64,000 nucleotides of DNA, from the NCBI GenBank assembly GCA_021613335.1, contig JAJTWR010000231.1, forward strand, positions 2,812,001 through 2,876,000, read 5' to 3'. The DNA is from Whitmania pigra. Taxonomy: Eukaryota; Annelida; Clitellata; Hirudinida; Haemopidae. The position numbers were made by a program, and so were the translations under genes. Shown here one piece after another: positions 44,101 to 55,520 of the stretch (positions within the stretch are counted from its first letter, which is position 1; each line of letters begins with the position of its first letter). A model generated the notes under the pieces. The model saw only the letters and a program-made list of their open reading frames with translations. It did not search any database and had not been told where the DNA came from.

Positions 44101-44438
44101 CTAAAAATATCACAGTTAAGAATTCTTTATTTTATTTTGAATGAAATGCTTACAAACACAAAAATTGATTGATTGATTTAACATATTTAAAAAAAACCGT
44201 GTGCATAATACATCTACCTTCGTATAATTTTATTTTTATCGTAGTAGCTGTTTCTATAGAATCAGTGATAATCAAATTTTATTAATATTTAATCAAGTAC
44301 CTCTGATATGTTAGAAGCATGATGAATAAGATCATGCATAGCCTGCATGTTGAAACTTTCTTCAACTTTTGTGAAGGGACATGCTAGTAAGTGTAGCACA
44401 ACCACCGCAATATTTAAGATATCTAATGTTACTCCCAT
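41106..44438 (-). CDS. ALG12: Dolichyl-P-Man:Man7GlcNAc2-PP-dolichol alpha-1,6-mannosyltransferase
   Basis: Multi-pass ER glycosyltransferase (GT22 family) that adds the eighth mannose to the lipid-linked N-glycan precursor. Exon 1 (near 44300-44438) carries the family signature [20 protein letters not shown]. Exon 2 (near 43740-43860) has [20 protein letters not shown]. Next are [17 protein letters not shown] (43190-43352) and [20 protein letters not shown]. Then [20 protein letters not shown] and [31 protein letters not shown], and [20 protein letters not shown] with the HKE-RF motif of this family. [31 protein letters not shown] and a last exon (41106-41360) with [12 protein letters not shown] and [10 protein letters not shown] complete it. 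PIGB, another GT22 enzyme, was considered; the HNYPGG and RYNKTEKY segments favour ALG12. Complete and intact. Confidence 0.93.
43060..43200. repeat. ATC/ACC-rich trinucleotide minisatellite
   Basis: Imperfect runs of CATCATCATAATCACC type units, about 140 bp, at the start of the ALG12 intron after the LPNTFAL exon. Read on the gene strand without splicing it would extend the exon as an Asp/Gly/His-rich stretch before a stop. Confidence 0.75.
43961..44043 (-). mobile_element. Second SINE-like element with a LINE-derived tail
   Basis: On the minus strand it reads TGCATGCCCTAATGGTTAAG then GCTGCACCTC, tRNA-like with a weak A-box resemblance, then ATGAACCCC. Its end TCCTAATCATCTAGCTAAGC then GGACATTAAT resembles the tail TCCTAATCATCTAGTTATGA and GGACGTTAAT of the LINE at 63142. 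In an ALG12 intron. Confidence 0.45.
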
Positions 44439-47400
44439 CTGTAAACAAACACGGGAATATATAACAATTTGAATCCTTCTAAATGCTTAGAAATCCCTAT
44501 TATATAAGGTCATCAACCTCATTCCTAATCACTTTGCAAATGATAGCAGTCCAATAACTTTGTATCACAAAATAGAATGTTTGGTTTGACGATCTCGCAG
44601 GTAGGGGTGCAGTAGCTAGTTAAAAGGTAATTTTCATCTTAATCAGTTATTAATCTGTTCAAATAATATTTTTAAAATTACTAATACTACGTTTAAAATT
44701 AATACCAAAAAATTAAATTTACTTTTTGTTCAATAAATTTTAAGCAAGGAAAAGTGCCTCTGTTTAAACTCAACGTTAAAGATACTTGAAATCTCAAAGA
44801 AAAATAAACAACCTGCTATAAAGATGACTTTGTAAATCTTTTAGCACAATTACTAAATCAATTAAGTCTTAAAATTAAACCAAATAATTCAACAATCCCA
44901 AGATATATACATATATAAATAGATTTGTGGAATGTTATACCTTTGTTGGAATAGTTCGATTTCCTGTCATCAATCATAAAGACGTGAGTACCTTCACCTG
45001 AATCCAGGAATAATATTGTAAAGTTAATGAAGCAGAAATATTTCACAATCAAAGTGTATATTCTTTAAATGATTGAATTATAAGTGTTGCGTGAGTGGTT
45101 TCATGGGAGTTATAGTATTCCATTATAGCACTGGAAACCGTTTAAAAGGTTCGTCAAGTTATTTATACACTCAGATTAAGCTGTAGAGGGTACAAACCTG
45201 CAATGATATTCATTATCAACTACCTTATCTTTTCACAGCTGACTGCAACCAGTCGTTATCGCTCCAATAATAATAAATAACGACAATAATAATAATAAGC
45301 GGTAATAATAAAATACAAAATAGAGCTCAACGATGACATTCAGACAATATTTTCGATTTGTATAGATTCTCTTAATCATTTATATTTTCATATATTTATA
45401 AAATCGTTCAGCAGCAAAACTAATGTTGCTAATTCTAAATGTTAGAACAAATTATGAAAACGGAAATCAATAGATCTTTGGATTAAATGGAGGAACTGAT
45501 GCTATTAATTAATAACTGCTAGAAAAACAACAACAGTGTCCCCAGTGCTCCATCCGACGTACAAACACATTGTACACTTCCAATTCTTTCCAGAGCAATC
45601 GGCGCCAGGCTGTGATACGCGAAACTTTCGTACTCCAGCACATCTCTGTCGTCATCGTGCTTCAAAGTGGTGACCCCTCAGTAAATAAGCATTCTTTCAA
45701 TCTGCTGAATTGGACTTTAAAATCGAGGCATGTCATCTTCACCCAACGAATAATAATAAGCTTCCTAAACGATTCCTATGGAAAACTGTAGAGGTCTGGG
45801 TGATTTTATTTATTTTTGTTTAATATTTCATTAAAAAATTTGATACTTTGGAACTCAACAGAACTAAAGGGGACAGTCTACGCTCAAATATGTTGAGCAA
45901 TGCAACTCCTAGCCTTCACTTTGCTTCTGTGGCATCCCAGCAGGAGTGTTTACTCACGAGAAGATAATCATGAAATCGATAAAAAGCTTATCATGAGGCT
46001 TTTAAGCGCTGGCTTGTTCATTATTCAGTCTACACGAACCCATGTTTCATCGTATGCGTGCTACGAACCGAGGCTGAACTCGGCACGTTGTTTCGACTTC
46101 TTGGAAACATTCGACGTTACTCATCCCTCTCCTGCTCCATCTCTCCTCCTTCCACTTGAAGTCCATGTAAATGCCTTGAAAGACTGGAACAACCACTTGT
46201 TATGAAACTTCTTCTATCGACGATTGTTGCAATTCTGACTTTCTACTTTGAGAAGGTGAGTTGTCCATTGCATGCTGCGTTAGTCATCAAAGTAAACACT
46301 AACATAATTTATAGGAATTTAATTTAAATCGTTTTCAAACAGACCGATAACGTTTTATTTTGATATTAGATTTTATTCTTTGTTAATTGTTATTGACATA
46401 ATAAATTTTATTTTCTCATCGAATTAAATAATAAACAAGATTTCGACAAGAGGATGATGAAATAAGGACTGTTTTGTTTTCGTTTTGTTGTTTTTGTTTT
46501 TACACAACAATCTAAAACCATTTGTGAAGCTCCGTGTCTTATTATAATTCAAAACAAAAATGTTCCTAATCCAGGCTTGATCCTGCCTTCGCTCTGTTTA
46601 TTCTCTTGTCTTATCATTGTTTACACAACGCATGCAGCAAAAATTTTAAGTAGTTGTGGAATGAAATCTGAAGCTCATCATTTTAACTCGTCTTGAAATG
46701 GAGATGTTTTTGGATTTTCCGAATAATATTTGATAATATGGCCGATAAACATTCCATAATAGTCACGTGAACGTGTTTGTTCCCATATGCGAGCCACTGC
46801 TTTCATAATAAGGACACATTGCTCGACTTAAGCGGGGCTTTAAGGGATGGCTGGTCTGAGAACACCTCACAGTCTAAGGCTTAGATGATGACCTCATCTG
46901 ATGACCTTAGAAAATTGTGGAACCAGGAGTCATAACCTCGCATGTGTGCTCGAAAATACTTTGGAAATAAATGAAATATTTTGCTCGCAAATTTTCTGGC
47001 ATCCCAAAAACTCAGGAGCTGAAAAAATATGCGAATTCCATTTCTAAAGTTGTTTGTTTCTCTTGCAAATTCTTGTGCGATATTCGTTATCAACATCTCA
47101 TTCGATGTTGGAGTTTTATTACTTTAAATTTAATCACTTTCCGCGTTAAAAAAATGAGTGCAGTTGCTGTTGCTGAGATCTTCACATGAGAAAGTTATCA
47201 ACGCCTCATTTTCTGCAGAAATTAAAAATTATCGATGCTTCAGCACATGTATCGATACCTCGTTGGCACAAAAAGTGTACATGCATTTCGTGCAACCACA
47301 CGGTGGATACGTCATAATTGTAACTGGAATATCATTCAGGAGTATTTCTCCATCTTCCAACAACGTGTCTCTCGATTAATTCAGAGAGATTAAAGACTTT

Positions 47401-47705
47401 TTTTTATTTGAGATTGCAGGTAAAAATGCAAAGAACTCAAAATTGTATCAACCATTTCACTCGCGCATGACAAATTTAATCATCAAGAATGAAATTAGCT
47501 AAATGTCGACGAGATAACAAGTTGACGCAATCATGAGAGTAAAATAAATGCTTAAATATTCATTTAAAAAAATTTTGTGGATTGTTTCAAGTAAAAGGAA
47601 CTTTATTCGGTTTGTTTTAAGATAACGAATTGGATCGAAAAATGGATATCTTAACGTCGGTCTATTGTTTGGGTGAAAAGTTAACTTAAATTAATTAATA
47701 AATTT
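44439..47705. other. Intergenic region upstream of the zinc-finger gene
   Basis: About 3.3 kb between the divergent starts of ALG12 and the zinc-finger gene. At 46202-46256 a short hydrophobic frame MKLLLSTIVAILTFYFEK runs straight into a good donor (GTGAGT), so it could be a signal-peptide exon, but no partner exon was found. At 45900-46205 a 101-residue frame starts with a hydrophobic stretch but shows no domain. The zinc-finger 5' UTR, possibly spliced, lies at the right side. Confidence 0.35.
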
Positions 47706-49862
47706 ATGATCAGCACAGTGACTTTATTTTTAAAATCAGTGCGCATAAATTTTGCAGAGAATGAACGAGCCATGAATGAGGATGTGAACAGACCAGATAT
47801 GGACGAAGATGACAAGTTCGAGTTTAAAATGAACGAAATCTATTCCCCTGTGAAAAAACGTAAATATGCAAAATCACCTTTGACTCCTGTCTTTTCTCCT
47901 ACTGAGGGTGAGGACAAAAAACCAAATGACGAACTACCAACACCGTCATCTTCTCTCGATCAATTCGGATTGAATTCGAACAGACAAGAAGATGGTAAAC
48001 ATCTTCCGATGGACCCTTCTTCTTCGACTCCTGATTCTCCTAGCCACCGTCTCATGCACCAACACCTCAATCAGCATCCATTCTTTAACCAGTCCTATCA
48101 CTTTCTGAACAATCCGGGGTTGATGAATCAAGCTGCCTCTGTTTCTTCTACTTCCATCCCCAAATTTCCTCAAGGACCCCAGCCGATCACTCCACCACCT
48201 CCCGCTCCTCAAATATCAGCGGCCGAGCTAAGTCTCTTGACGGATGTGACCGCAAATAAGAACGGAACTTTTCAATGTACACTCTGTCACAAACAATTTG
48301 GTTACAAGAACGGCCTCATACGTCACGTCCGACTCACCCACGTCGGAGAGAAGCCATACCAGTGCAACATTTGCAACCGAAGATTTGGCTACAAACACAT
48401 TTTAATGGAGCATCAGAACTTGCACTTTGGCAATAGGCCGTATGCTTGTGTGCAGTGCGACAAGAGGTTCGCAGCCAGGTCTAATCTAATACAACATCGC
48501 ACCGTCCATAAGCGTCCCTATAATTGTACGCTTTGCAACAAGCGCTTCGATAGAGAAGATCAACTGAAAAAGCACTTGTTTGCTCATCCTCAATCGTTAC
48601 TGGCCTGCTCTGTTTGTGAATACACTGCCACAAGTCAATCGGACATGAACAGACATTTAGCTGAGACTCACAGACCCGTCTTGAATGAAGACACCTCCTA
48701 CAACCAGCACTACAACCATAACAATGGCAACAGCAACAGCAACAACAACAATGGAATGAATGACGATTTTATGGACAATTCCAGACGACAGAGTAGCAGT
48801 GTGATGGATGGCTACAAATCGCATGCCGATCAAGAGATGACTTCAGCCATGAACCAAATCTACGAAGGAGAGCAGAACGGTTACCACAACAACAACAACA
48901 ACAACAACGATGCTATGGACCTACAAAATGTCGTCATAAAAAAAGAAATTGTTGACGGCTCAGAAAACGCAAATCAGCCCGGAATAGGCGCACATCCTTC
49001 GACGTACGGCTTTGATCAGCACGGAAGTTACCAACAAAGTTCGACGCAAAGGTATGCTGGGGAATGGGTAGATATGAAGCAAGCCTTCCAGAAAACAATT
49101 ATGTCTGGACTTGACGTTAATAGAGGCAATTTCGACAAGGAAATGTTTGGAAATTGGATATCTCAGCAACCTCAAATCCAACTTCCTCATCAACAACATC
49201 AATCTTCAGTTCTCACTCAAAACCAAAGGTGTCAAATTTTTCCTGACGAAAAAAATCTTCAAAATATACCATCTACCTTACCTGGAATTCACGAAGTTTT
49301 TTCAAAAAAGAATCAAACTACACTACCTTCGTTTTCACATTTTATGCCAAACTCGACAAAAGCGAGCATTAGAAGCAGTCAACTTCCGAGTGGCCAAATT
49401 TCTTCCCAAATACCCTCTCAAAATCTTCAGCAGCAAGACAATTTTTCCTCTCGACCTTCATCGAAGCATGCTCTTCCATCGCAGAGTTTATCATCGAACG
49501 CTCTCATGACTTCTTCCACTCAACCTACCAATTCCAGCTCGGGCTTCCACCAAAGACCAACAGCTCAACTGCCCCCTATTACCCATTCATCCTCAAAACT
49601 GACCAAGGATCAAGCTGTCCAGCATTCAGTGGCCATATCCGGGTTTCCTTCCTTAGATGAGGTGCTGTCTTACTATGTTGGTCAGGGTCGACTCTTCAAA
49701 TGTCAGCATTGCAGCATTTTGTTCTTCGAGCGAGGCATGTTTTTTCTGCATTCATCTCTTCATTCGCCTACCAATCCTTGGCAGTGCAGCATCTGCCATA
49801 AAGTGTGTTCAGACAAGAATGAATTTACGCTGCATTTTGTCAACCAGCAACACAATTCTTGA
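47706..49862 (+). CDS. C2H2 zinc-finger transcription factor with Kruppel-like central and Ikaros/Hunchback-like terminal fingers
   Basis: Single long frame of 718 residues. A Ser/Pro-rich N-terminus with KKRKYAKSPL precedes five central fingers (from about residue 189): FQCTLCHKQFGYKNGLIRH, YQCNICNRRFGYKHILMEHQ, YACVQCDKRFAARSNLIQHR, YNCTLCNKRFDREDQLKKHL and LACSVCEYTATSQSDMNRHL. Linkers GEKP and GNRP join the first three. A Gln/Asn/Ser-rich middle follows, with a possible sumoylation site (VVIKKEIVD). The last 54 residues hold two fingers, FKCQHCSILFFERGMFFLH and WQCSICHKVCSDKNEFTLHF. These are spaced and worded like the C-terminal dimerisation pair of Ikaros and Hunchback. The FGYKHIL finger recalls Kruppel. 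The frame opens at 47706 but an AG at 47757-47758 (TTTTGCAG) and Met 47773 suggest the real start may be MNEDVNRPD. Likely a nuclear DNA-binding regulator; orthologue not assigned. Confidence 0.85.
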   Translation: MISTVTLFLKSVRINFAENERAMNEDVNRPDMDEDDKFEFKMNEIYSPVKKRKYAKSPLTPVFSPTEGEDKKPNDELPTPSSSLDQFGLNSNRQEDGKHLPMDPSSSTPDSPSHRLMHQHLNQHPFFNQSYHFLNNPGLMNQAASVSSTSIPKFPQGPQPITPPPPAPQISAAELSLLTDVTANKNGTFQCTLCHKQFGYKNGLIRHVRLTHVGEKPYQCNICNRRFGYKHILMEHQNLHFGNRPYACVQCDKRFAARSNLIQHRTVHKRPYNCTLCNKRFDREDQLKKHLFAHPQSLLACSVCEYTATSQSDMNRHLAETHRPVLNEDTSYNQHYNHNNGNSNSNNNNGMNDDFMDNSRRQSSSVMDGYKSHADQEMTSAMNQIYEGEQNGYHNNNNNNNDAMDLQNVVIKKEIVDGSENANQPGIGAHPSTYGFDQHGSYQQSSTQRYAGEWVDMKQAFQKTIMSGLDVNRGNFDKEMFGNWISQQPQIQLPHQQHQSSVLTQNQRCQIFPDEKNLQNIPSTLPGIHEVFSKKNQTTLPSFSHFMPNSTKASIRSSQLPSGQISSQIPSQNLQQQDNFSSRPSSKHALPSQSLSSNALMTSSTQPTNSSSGFHQRPTAQLPPITHSSSKLTKDQAVQHSVAISGFPSLDEVLSYYVGQGRLFKCQHCSILFFERGMFFLHSSLHSPTNPWQCSICHKVCSDKNEFTLHFVNQQHNS

Positions 49863-51302
49863 CAATTCAAACAAGTTACTCGTCGACATATGACAATTTC
49901 CCTTCTATGCGATTCACTTTTTGAATTTCGTAAAGCTTACAATTTTAATTTAATTTGAAGGTTTAATTTTTATAAATATCTCGGCAATAAACAATAAGAT
50001 TGTTCTTGTTCAAAAGTTCGATTCTTTGAAATTCCAGTCGCATGAAATAACTTTGAATAGATTAATACTTCGTTGCTGTGTTTGCTTGATGTTCACATGA
50101 TTGACAATGCACATCTGCTTTCATTTACTTCTTGATATATAATGTTATATAATAATAATATAATGATATAATGTTGACGTAACTGACATTACGGTGGATT
50201 CCTTTCACGGTGAATAACAACCGAAAAAGTACATTTGACTGTCCGAAGAAACTTAATGTTTGACTGAATAACCATTATTTAAGGCAATTCCGACCTACTT
50301 AATTTTCAATAAAATAATTTAATTTAGAGGAATAATCTAGTGGACTTCAATAAATAATAATCATTTAACGGTGATTGAATTTCAGACTGAGGACATGATG
50401 TGGAAATATTTTAAAGTTTTGCGAAGATTTACAAATTCGATGTCCAACGTGGATGTTGCCGCTAGGGTTTAGCATTGATCGAGTGCTACCATCTTTTCAA
50501 CGATTTTCAATAATTGTCTTGCTTTTGTTGTCATTTAAGTTAAATAAAATGTTCTATGAACGTTGCTTGATTAGTTCAGCTGTAGCTGAGATGAGATTTT
50601 GAGAGGTTTTATCAATTTTTTATATTTTCAACATAAATATTCAAAATTGATTTGAAATGCACCCTAGAATGGGCAGCTCTGCAACTTACAAATGACGCAT
50701 ATTTTTTAAGGCAGTGAGGAACGATTTTAAGCATGTAATCAATATTTTATAAAGTTGTTCGGCTCATTTTTAAATTTTGGGTTAAAGGAAATTGCAATAG
50801 CTGAACCAATTAGGAAAAATTATTACCCAGATTATTGCGAATTTATAATATGTATAAATATTCGTTAAAAAGTGATGAATACAATTATAATTAAGGTAAG
50901 ATGGCGGTAAAAATAATTTCTTAGGAGGTTCATATCTTTTCATCTTTGGAATTTTTAATGTCATTATTAAATTTTTGAAAAGTCTGGACATACATTGCAG
51001 TTTTTAGTCAGGTTTAGATTTTAGAACTGAGAATTTTGGTGACGTCAAATTTCCAATTATTCGAGAGCGCCTTTGAAATTTTCTGTCACAGCTCCTATTC
51101 TTAGACTAGAAAGTTTTAAAAAGTATACAATAGAACAAATTTTGACAAGCAACAATAGTGATCTCCAAATTTTTTGAACGTCCTGAATAAACCACAAGAT
51201 CACAGACTTTCGGAACTTTTTTTTATATTTTATTCTTTGATGAAATTAACCGAAAGTCTATAAATTTCAAAGAGCAGCTCACATTCACGAACTTCTTCAA
51301 TC
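49863..51302. other. Intergenic spacer
   Basis: 3' flank of the zinc-finger gene and 5' flank of the PAN/fibrinogen-like gene. AT-rich, with an ATAATAATATAATGATATAATG patch near 50145-50175. No gene, RNA or repeat of known type seen. Confidence 0.45.
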
Positions 51303-54300
51303 ATGTTTAACTTTTCATTGAGAAATAATTTAAAACTCTTTAGAGAATTGGTGCTTGTCTTGATTCTCCTTCATGCAATTTGTGTGCATTCACTACAAGT
51401 TAAGTCCCATGAATTTATCAAAGTAGTAACATTCAGTGAAGAAATTTGTTACCACACTGGGGTCGCAATCAACATGATTTCAGTGAAAAAGGCTATGTCC
51501 TTAATTCAATGCTGCAGCATTTGCGCCAACAAGTTATCCATTAAGAGGTTGTGTTATGCGGTCGACTACCTGAAAAAAAATAGAACGTGTCGTCTGATCT
51601 TCACTGACAGTTACAAATGGGCCAATGTGTCGAGTAATACCAGCTGCAAATTGCATGAGGTAATTTGTATTTTATAGTAATTAAACACAACTTTAAATTG
51701 TTAAAGTAGTAATAATTCTGACGAAAAATCGAAAATCTGTACCTTAAGTCTTTAGCTGTATTTTTTTAAATTTATTTATTTTGTTCTATTCTATTATTCC
51801 AGATAATTATCAAAACAGGTCAGTTTATATTATGTCCTTTGTCGCTTTATTGAATTTTACTTTAATTTATTTTAACGACCATGATTATGTCTTATTCCAG
51901 TAAATCATCTTAAAATAAAATAATTTCTAAAACTTTAAGAAATACTAATATAAAAAAACTTTAAGTAATGCTAATATAATATTATAATAAAACTTTAAGT
52001 AATGCTAATATTACTAGCAAAGATTTAAGGAGCATCTTTCCTTGGCTCATTAAGAAGAAAACTTTGATTGAAACTTTTGTTAACATTGACAACATAAAAT
52101 TGAATAGTACCAATGAGAGAGGTGATAATAACCAATATCACAAGCATCAACCAACTAGCTCCTGTTGTCAACCAATGGATCATCATCCAGCAGAGAATGG
52201 ATGGCACAGTTTCATTCAACAGAAATTGGAGTGATTATAAAACAGGTATTTTGGAAACACAGCGTAACAATTATTTATATTGGTATAATAAGCCCGTGTA
52301 ACGACTAGGCATGTACCAGATATCCAGCTAGATCAGATATCAGGTATCCGGCATAAATGAATGGCTTTTTAACTTATCTCACTTATTACTTAAATTTAGA
52401 AAGACTGTTTTATTCATTTTAAACTCTTCTTTGTTTCATTAACTTCCATATATATAAATATAAGGGGGATTCCATATCAAATCATCATAACAGCCAACCA
52501 GGGACGTCATTTCAGCTTTTTCCAAGAAACCCTCGCACAACAGTAGGAGATGACCTTTTTTGCATCTAGTATGAAGTCAGAGGGCGCTCTGAATGACGTC
52601 CCTGCAACCGACATCATCATCTTAAATTTTACTGAACTTTGGCACAGTTGCTAACTTAGATGCAGTAGCGGATTTGGAAAGTGAGGGCCTGGGTACTGTG
52701 GTGATCTAGAAAATATAAGAAAAATTTAATTAATTCTATTAAAAATAAATACGTTTAGTTAATTTGAATTTAAAATTTGTTTAAGTTATTTCAACAAATT
52801 ACCAATTTTATGAATATTGTAGTAGCTCTTCCCCCTTCTCTAAATCCGCTCACTGGTTCCTAAGTGTGGCAAAGAACTCTACTTTTTATATATCTTCATC
52901 AATTACGCCGGGCTGACAATCATAATTGTCATCAAATAAGTTTGACGGCATGAGAAAGGCGTATTTGTTTGCAAGGTCATGAACTTGCTGAAATCTGCCA
53001 GCAGGGGGGGGGGTTCAAATTTTTATTTTTGTAAGTTATAAATGTTACATTATAATACAATTTCTTACAATATTTTTTGGACGACAATTAATGCAAAGAA
53101 ATTTCTGATATTTTTTGCTATGTATGATTAGGTGAAAAGTTTGTCTGATTTATCGGTTCAATAAAATGATGGAAATAATAAATTTGGCACATCTACAACG
53201 ACTGCTATTTTTGTTTGTAAGGCTTAGCTGACCGAATGTCATTTAAGTTTCTCCAAACCCAAACTATTTCGCCCAGATGGCTGACTCCATCCTTCTGTTC
53301 GACACAAATCAGGCCTAACGTGTGCCATTTAAACTCCTAGAATTCAAACCGAAGAAATGCCAACAGTCTGTCGTTTCTATTATAGAATGTCACAAGTCCG
53401 ATCACAGAACTGATGTCCGATTCATTGATCAGAACGGAAACTCTCAGGACTAGAACTCTGGTGGAATGATGTTTTATTAATTAGTGTTCATCAGTTCTTG
53501 CTAATCCATCCACAAAATTTTTAAAATTTACAATTAAAATTTATTTTGGTAATATTTCGGGAGGGGTTGAACCCGTATACCGAAAAAAGACCGTAAAAAG
53601 ACAGCATTTCCCGTCTCAACCCAGCATCAAATTTCATCCGATAAAATCCGATGCTCCTTGCATGTACCCATTTCAGAGCAGAGTTTTTTTTTAGATTCGT
53701 CTACTGCATTGTACACCATCTCGTCTCTGTTCTGAATAAGCAACATTTCAACGATGTGAGCTTGACAGAACTTGCAGATCCATCCGTTTTGATTGAAGAT
53801 ACTTCTGGGCATCATTGACTTCTGGAAAAACAGTTTTCCAAAGGTTCAGAAACGAAAACGCGAATATCGAGTCGAGAATTAAAGATGCATCTGATCTTGC
53901 GGTTGTAATTTCTCCTTCTTCCGTGAGCTGTTCCCGGCAATTATTTCTACTTTATAATTTTACGTGCTCCCCCAAAAGGCCTCCCTCACATCCCCCCCCC
54001 CCCCCTCTGCCCAGGAGCCTAGGGGTGTTGTTGGATATGAAGCAAATCAAGCAGACTGAATGACAAATATCACATGGAAGAATTTTGAATGAATTTATCG
54101 ATCTAGGTAAAATGTTATCAACTTTATCAACCGGTTGAAGAAATTGAATGAAATCTGTTCCATTTTTTTTCCTCGACACTTAGTGTTTTAAGTCCTAGCA
54201 AGGCAAATTTGAATTGATGGTGGAATGAATCTCTGAGACAATTTCACAATACTATTATAATTATTATTATTATTGCTATTACACATTTAGATTTTCTATC

Positions 54301-55232
54301 ACAAAAAATAACACTGTTGATCTTATTTAATTTGGAGCTCTCCACCTCTTTTTCAGGAATAATAAAATTTTTTAAGCACTCTCCCCATTTTGCGGACATA
54401 ATTGATGGACAGCCCCTTAGGTCTATCTTGAAGGGAAACAACAATACTGTTAATTGGTCTTCTGCTTGTCAAAGTTTAAAAAGATCTTGGCACCTAGTTT
54501 TATTCAACTTTATTTATTTAAAAACTTTAACAACGTAGGATTCGGAGATCTACTGACGAACTTTTGGCTCGGTTTGGAAAACATGTATAAACTTACGACT
54601 ACAAATCCGGTACTTCGACTTGAAGTACTTGCTGAGGGAATTTGGTTCATCGACATGTACAAGGATTTTAAAGTTTTCTCTGAAGGTCATTAAATATTTA
54701 ATTAACATTAACGCTAATTCAATTAATTAATAGCCTCATGACAGATGCTAAAGACTGCAACATTTGTCTTGCTCCGGCTTATTATGTCGGCACAGAAGCG
54801 TACCCAGGCGCACGTCTCACTAATAAAATATTTAATTGCAATAGCATATCTATTTGATGAATTTCATTTAGCGGATGGATACAAAATACATGTCGGAGGT
54901 TATTACGGTAACAATGGTGACGTCATCACGAAGGGTTACAATGCTGGAACTGATATGCAAGATATGAAATTTTCCACTTATGATCGCGATAATGATCCCC
55001 TGAAGTCCTTGTCATGTGCAGAAACATCAAACAGTGGATGGTGGTTTCAGAAATGTCATAGCATTAACTTGAATGGACCATATGGGGATGGCAATAATTT
55101 TAGGTAAATGACATAATACATTACAACGTTTCCCACGTATCAAGCAAGATTTGTTATTTCAGATATTATTTAGCGCAATCGAAGAGATTGGTTCCAATAA
55201 CAAACTGCCGCATGATGATTATGATGGACTAA
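51303..55232 (+). CDS. Secreted PAN-like plus fibrinogen-related domain protein
   Basis: Six exons give a frame-consistent protein of 319 residues: 51303-51659, 51803-51818, 52108-52245, 54539-54685, 54872-55103, 55163-55232. A signal peptide (ELVLVLILLHAICVHSLQ) is followed by a cysteine-rich module with ALIQCC-like spacing (SLIQCCSICANK, RLCYAVDYLKKNRTCRL) that fits a PAN/apple fold. The rest is a fibrinogen C-terminal-like domain: WIIIQQRMDGTVSFNRNWSD, FGDLLTNFWLGLENMYKLTT, LRLEVLAEGIWFIDMYKDFK, DGYKIHVGGYYGNNGD, MKFSTYDRDNDPLKSLSCAE and GWWFQKCHSINLNGPYGDG. It ends NCRMMIMMD. DRDND is the usual calcium/ligand region. Exon 2 is only 16 nt but has good flanking AG and GT and restores frame. 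Such proteins usually act as extracellular lectin-like or adhesive molecules. The start of the fibrinogen domain looks short, so one exon may be missed. Confidence 0.8.
52499..52604 (+). mobile_element. MITE, complete 106-bp copy with terminal inverted repeats
   Basis: Begins CAGGGACGTCATTTCAG and ends CTGAATGACGTCCCTG, an inverted pair. Inside are TTTTTCCAAGAAACCCTCG and TTTTTTGCATCTAGTATGA. The flank bases CAAC occur on both sides, possibly a short target duplication. It lies in the large intron of the PAN/fibrinogen gene. It has no coding capacity. Confidence 0.75.
53627..53815 (-). pseudogene. Possible saposin-B-like exon fragment
   Basis: Minus-strand frame contains WICKFCQAHIVEMLLIQNRD then KKKLCSEMGTCKEH. 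The CxxC, amphipathic helix, then C..C pattern resembles the first half of a saposin B domain. No second half or neighbouring exons were found, and it lies on the opposite strand inside an intron of the PAN/fibrinogen gene. Weak call: a gene fragment or chance. Confidence 0.3.
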
Positions 55233-55520
55233 ACCAATGTTTGCAATGATCTACAGAAAAGGACACTTAAAAAACCACAAAACATGTTTCGCCATTACCA
55301 CTTTTGTTAAATTTAAATTAATAATAAACGTTAATAGAGATAGGACTATGTGATGAAAAAAAGAAAGTCTCGAACAGGCACTTTATTTCTCTAGGCGGCC
55401 CCGGTTAAATAAGTGTTCTTATTTTCTTTTTAGATTGTTTATTTTGTCAAAAATTGTTTGAAATGAAATGTTCTGAATAGTGGTTGAGTTATGACTCGAC
55501 CAAGATTGATATTTGATAGC

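Noticed and set aside
41106..44438. First reading of the GT22 mannosyltransferase as PIGB (GPI anchor).
   Set aside because: The [11 protein letters not shown] start, [24 protein letters not shown] and RYNKTEKY segments fit ALG12 better.
46202..46256. Possible first exon MKLLLSTIVAILTFYFEK with a GTGAGT donor.
   Set aside because: No downstream exon continuing a secreted protein was found on the plus strand, and the next gene is a nuclear zinc-finger protein.
47946..48212. Antisense frames within the zinc-finger gene and similar shadows in other exons.
   Set aside because: They mirror strongly supported coding sequence on the other strand and have no independent support.
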